Position numbers and translations under genes: made by a program. A stretch of DNA of 59,791 bases. Origin: Nocardioidaceae bacterium. Its GTDB lineage: Bacteria; Actinomycetota; Actinomycetes; Propionibacteriales; Nocardioidaceae. How positions within the stretch are numbered: position 1 is the first letter of the stretch; each line of letters starts with the position of its first letter. This document shows positions 57,576 to 59,791 of the stretch, in pieces. Below the pieces are notes generated by a model. It was not told the origin of the DNA. It searched no databases and saw only the letters and a list, made by a program, of their open reading frames with translations. The stretch covers positions 1 to 59,791 of the forward strand of contig JAURVT010000046.1 of the NCBI GenBank assembly GCA_030655315.1. Reading direction: 5' to 3'.

Positions 57576-58526
57576 TCAGCGACCGTCGGTACCGTCCAGC
57601 GCCTGCACCCGCAGGACCGCATCGGTGTCCTCGTTGCCGTCGACGGCGACGGTGCGGTGGAACCACTCGAGCGCCTCGGCCTTGCGGCCGGCACTCTCGA
57701 GCGCATCGGCATAGGCGTAGCGGAGCCGGGACACCCAGGCCTCGCGGCTCGGGGAGTGCAGGCGCTCGCCCTCCAGCAGGCGGATCGCGGCCTCGGTCTG
57801 GCCGAGATCGCGACGTGCACCGGCGACGACGATCGTCAGCTCGGCCCACATGCCCTGGTCCAGGTGCTCACGCGCCTGCTCATTGGCCATGGCGATGGCG
57901 CGCTCCGGGCGCTTCAGGGCCCGCTCGCAATCGGCCATCATCGGCAGGTAGTCCCACGCGCCGTTCATCCGCTTCGCGGCGCGCAGGTCCGAGAGCGCCG
58001 CGGCGAACTTGCCGGCGGCGTAGGCAGTCTCGCCACAGGCCTCACGCACGATCGCGACCCGCTGTGCACGGGCGCGGGCCGCGAGCGCGTGCTGGTAGGC
58101 GAGCTCGGGGTCCTCCTCGAGCAGGTTGCCGGCCATCACCAGGTGGCGCGCGACCCGATCGGCCAGCTTGTCCGGTAGTGACGACAACGAGCGACGCACC
58201 TGCGGGTCCAGGTCCTTGGCCACCACGTCGTCGGGCAGCTCGGGACCGTCGTACCGCTGTTGGTCCTCGGTCCGGGGCGCACGCTCGTCGCGCGTGTCAC
58301 GACCGCGACCGGTGTAGGTGTCGCCCTGACGACGGCGCTCACCCGATCCACCGGAGCTGCCGCCGCGACGAGCAGGGGCGCCTGAGCGTCCACCGCTGCT
58401 CGGTCGTCCCGAACCGGCGCGGCCCTGGCCGCCCGATCCCTGCCCGGTGCCCGACCTCGAGCTACTGGGGCGACCCTGGCCGCCGGAACGGCCCTGCCGG
58501 CCGCCTCGTCCCTCGTCCTGTGCCAC
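57576..58526 (-). CDS. TPR-containing protein with a Gly/Ser/Arg-rich N-terminus
   Basis: A 316-residue protein. About 100 residues of low-complexity Gly/Arg/Ser (GRGGRQGRSGGQGRPSSSRS) resemble RNA-binding tails and are followed by TPR-like helices (ELAYQHALAARARAQRVAIV, ACGETAYAAGKFAAALSDLR, PERAIAMANEQAREHLDQG, AYADALESAGRKAEALEWF). It may be a scaffold near ribosomes or RNA; that is inference. GAGGAGAGG lies 7 nt before the GTG at 58526. It is followed by a hairpin and preceded by the rRNA terminator. Confidence 0.85.
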   Translation of the reverse strand: MAQDEGRGGRQGRSGGQGRPSSSRSGTGQGSGGQGRAGSGRPSSGGRSGAPARRGGSSGGSGERRRQGDTYTGRGRDTRDERAPRTEDQQRYDGPELPDDVVAKDLDPQVRRSLSSLPDKLADRVARHLVMAGNLLEEDPELAYQHALAARARAQRVAIVREACGETAYAAGKFAAALSDLRAAKRMNGAWDYLPMMADCERALKRPERAIAMANEQAREHLDQGMWAELTIVVAGARRDLGQTEAAIRLLEGERLHSPSREAWVSRLRYAYADALESAGRKAEALEWFHRTVAVDGNEDTDAVLRVQALDGTDGR

Positions 58527-58568
58527 GAGTGTTCCTCTCCTCGAGCTCCGCAGAGCCCAGAAATGCGA

Positions 58569-58609
58569 AAACGGGCCGCCCCGGCCTTGAAGGCCAGGGC
58601 GGCCCGTTT
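58569..58609 (-). terminator. Rho-independent terminator of the rRNA operon
   Basis: AAACGGGCCGCC...GGCGGCCCGTTT forms a long stem with an inner GGCCTT-g-AAGGCC stem. On the minus strand it is followed by a T-rich GTTTTCGCATTTCT. It lies 11 nt beyond the 5S gene. Confidence 0.9.
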
Positions 58610-58619
58610 CGAAAAGTAT

Positions 58620-58737
58620 GTCCGGCGACGTCCTACTCTCCCACACAGTCTCCCATGCAGTACCATCGGCGCTGAAAGGCTTAACTTCCGGGTTCGGAAT
58701 GTTACCGGGTGTTTCCCTTTCGCCATGGTCGCCGAAA
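58620..58737 (-). rRNA. rrf: 5S ribosomal RNA
   Basis: About 118 nt, read on the minus strand from TTTCGGCGACCATGG to the closing GTCGCCGGAC. The terminal stem CGGCGAC/GTCGCCG, the CATTCCGAACCCGGAAGTTA block of 5S loop B/C and GATGGTACTGC are all conserved. Ends are placed by the terminal helix and may be off by a few nt. Confidence 0.95.
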
Positions 58738-58825
58738 CTCTATTGAGATATCGATGATGCCAGACGTTCTGGCTCCCGACCGTATCTCGGGAACCTCACA
58801 GTGGACGCGTGCAGCCTTGAGTGTT

Positions 58826-59791
<966 letters not shown>

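Overview
The window is about 60 kb of very GC-rich DNA from an actinobacterium. The gene content (vitamin B12-dependent ribonucleotide reductase with NrdR, a LexA/LysM-protein pair, miaA-dapF-hflX order, DUF1015, MT0933-type antitoxin, DUF6318 lipoprotein) suggests Nocardioidaceae, of the Aeromicrobium/Nocardioides kind. That assignment is inference from family content and composition. The right end enters an rRNA operon on the minus strand (5S and the 3' third of 23S). No tRNA gene, CRISPR array, insertion sequence or prophage was recognised.

Layout. 0-5 kb: the 5' part of a DUF222/13E12 HNH-type gene with a LexA box, a MalK/UgpC-type ABC ATPase, a membrane-anchored trypsin-like/PDZ protease, a YjbR-family protein, a cold-shock protein with a textbook terminator, and a zinc-ribbon protein. 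5-8.6 kb: aldose epimerase, agmatine deiminase and N-carbamoylputrescine amidase (agmatine to putrescine), divergent from a TetR regulator, with palindromes between. 8.6-17 kb: a helicase/nuclease block: SNF2 helicase with SWIM finger, a DUF7002-like protein overlapping a NERD protein, and a divergent TM0106-type nuclease-helicase. 17-25.7 kb: a short-chain dehydrogenase remnant, a membrane protein, a predicted SAM-clan riboswitch leading an uncharacterised gene and a SulP transporter, a flavin monooxygenase, an alpha/beta hydrolase, a DsbA-family protein with a 38-residue partner, and a membrane acetyltransferase-like protein. 25.7-31.4 kb: two little-known genes, then nrdJ and nrdR with tandem NrdR boxes.

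31.6-38 kb: accessory genes (secreted pyroglutamyl-peptidase-like protein, a pair of secreted proteins in lower-GC DNA, DUF4235, DUF2256/DUF3253, an HSL-type esterase, Dps, AroQ). 38-46 kb: an SOS core (LysM membrane protein with three LexA boxes, an NTF2-like gene, lexA with its own box), a Lys/Ala-rich DNA-binding-like protein, kdpDE without kdpFABC, and a DinG-type helicase. 46-59 kb: a fused acyl-CoA carboxylase-like protein that lacks the biotin lysine, hflX, dapF, gamma-glutamyltransferase, miaA, an MT0933-type antitoxin, an extradiol-dioxygenase-like protein, DUF1015, an SSB-like protein with a 15-bp tandem repeat, a TPR protein, and the rRNA genes.

Across the window, 14 genes have a TANNNT -10 hexamer ending only 6-8 nt before the start codon, as expected for leaderless transcripts. 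I used this to choose several starts. Most other genes have a clear AGGAGG-type ribosome binding site.
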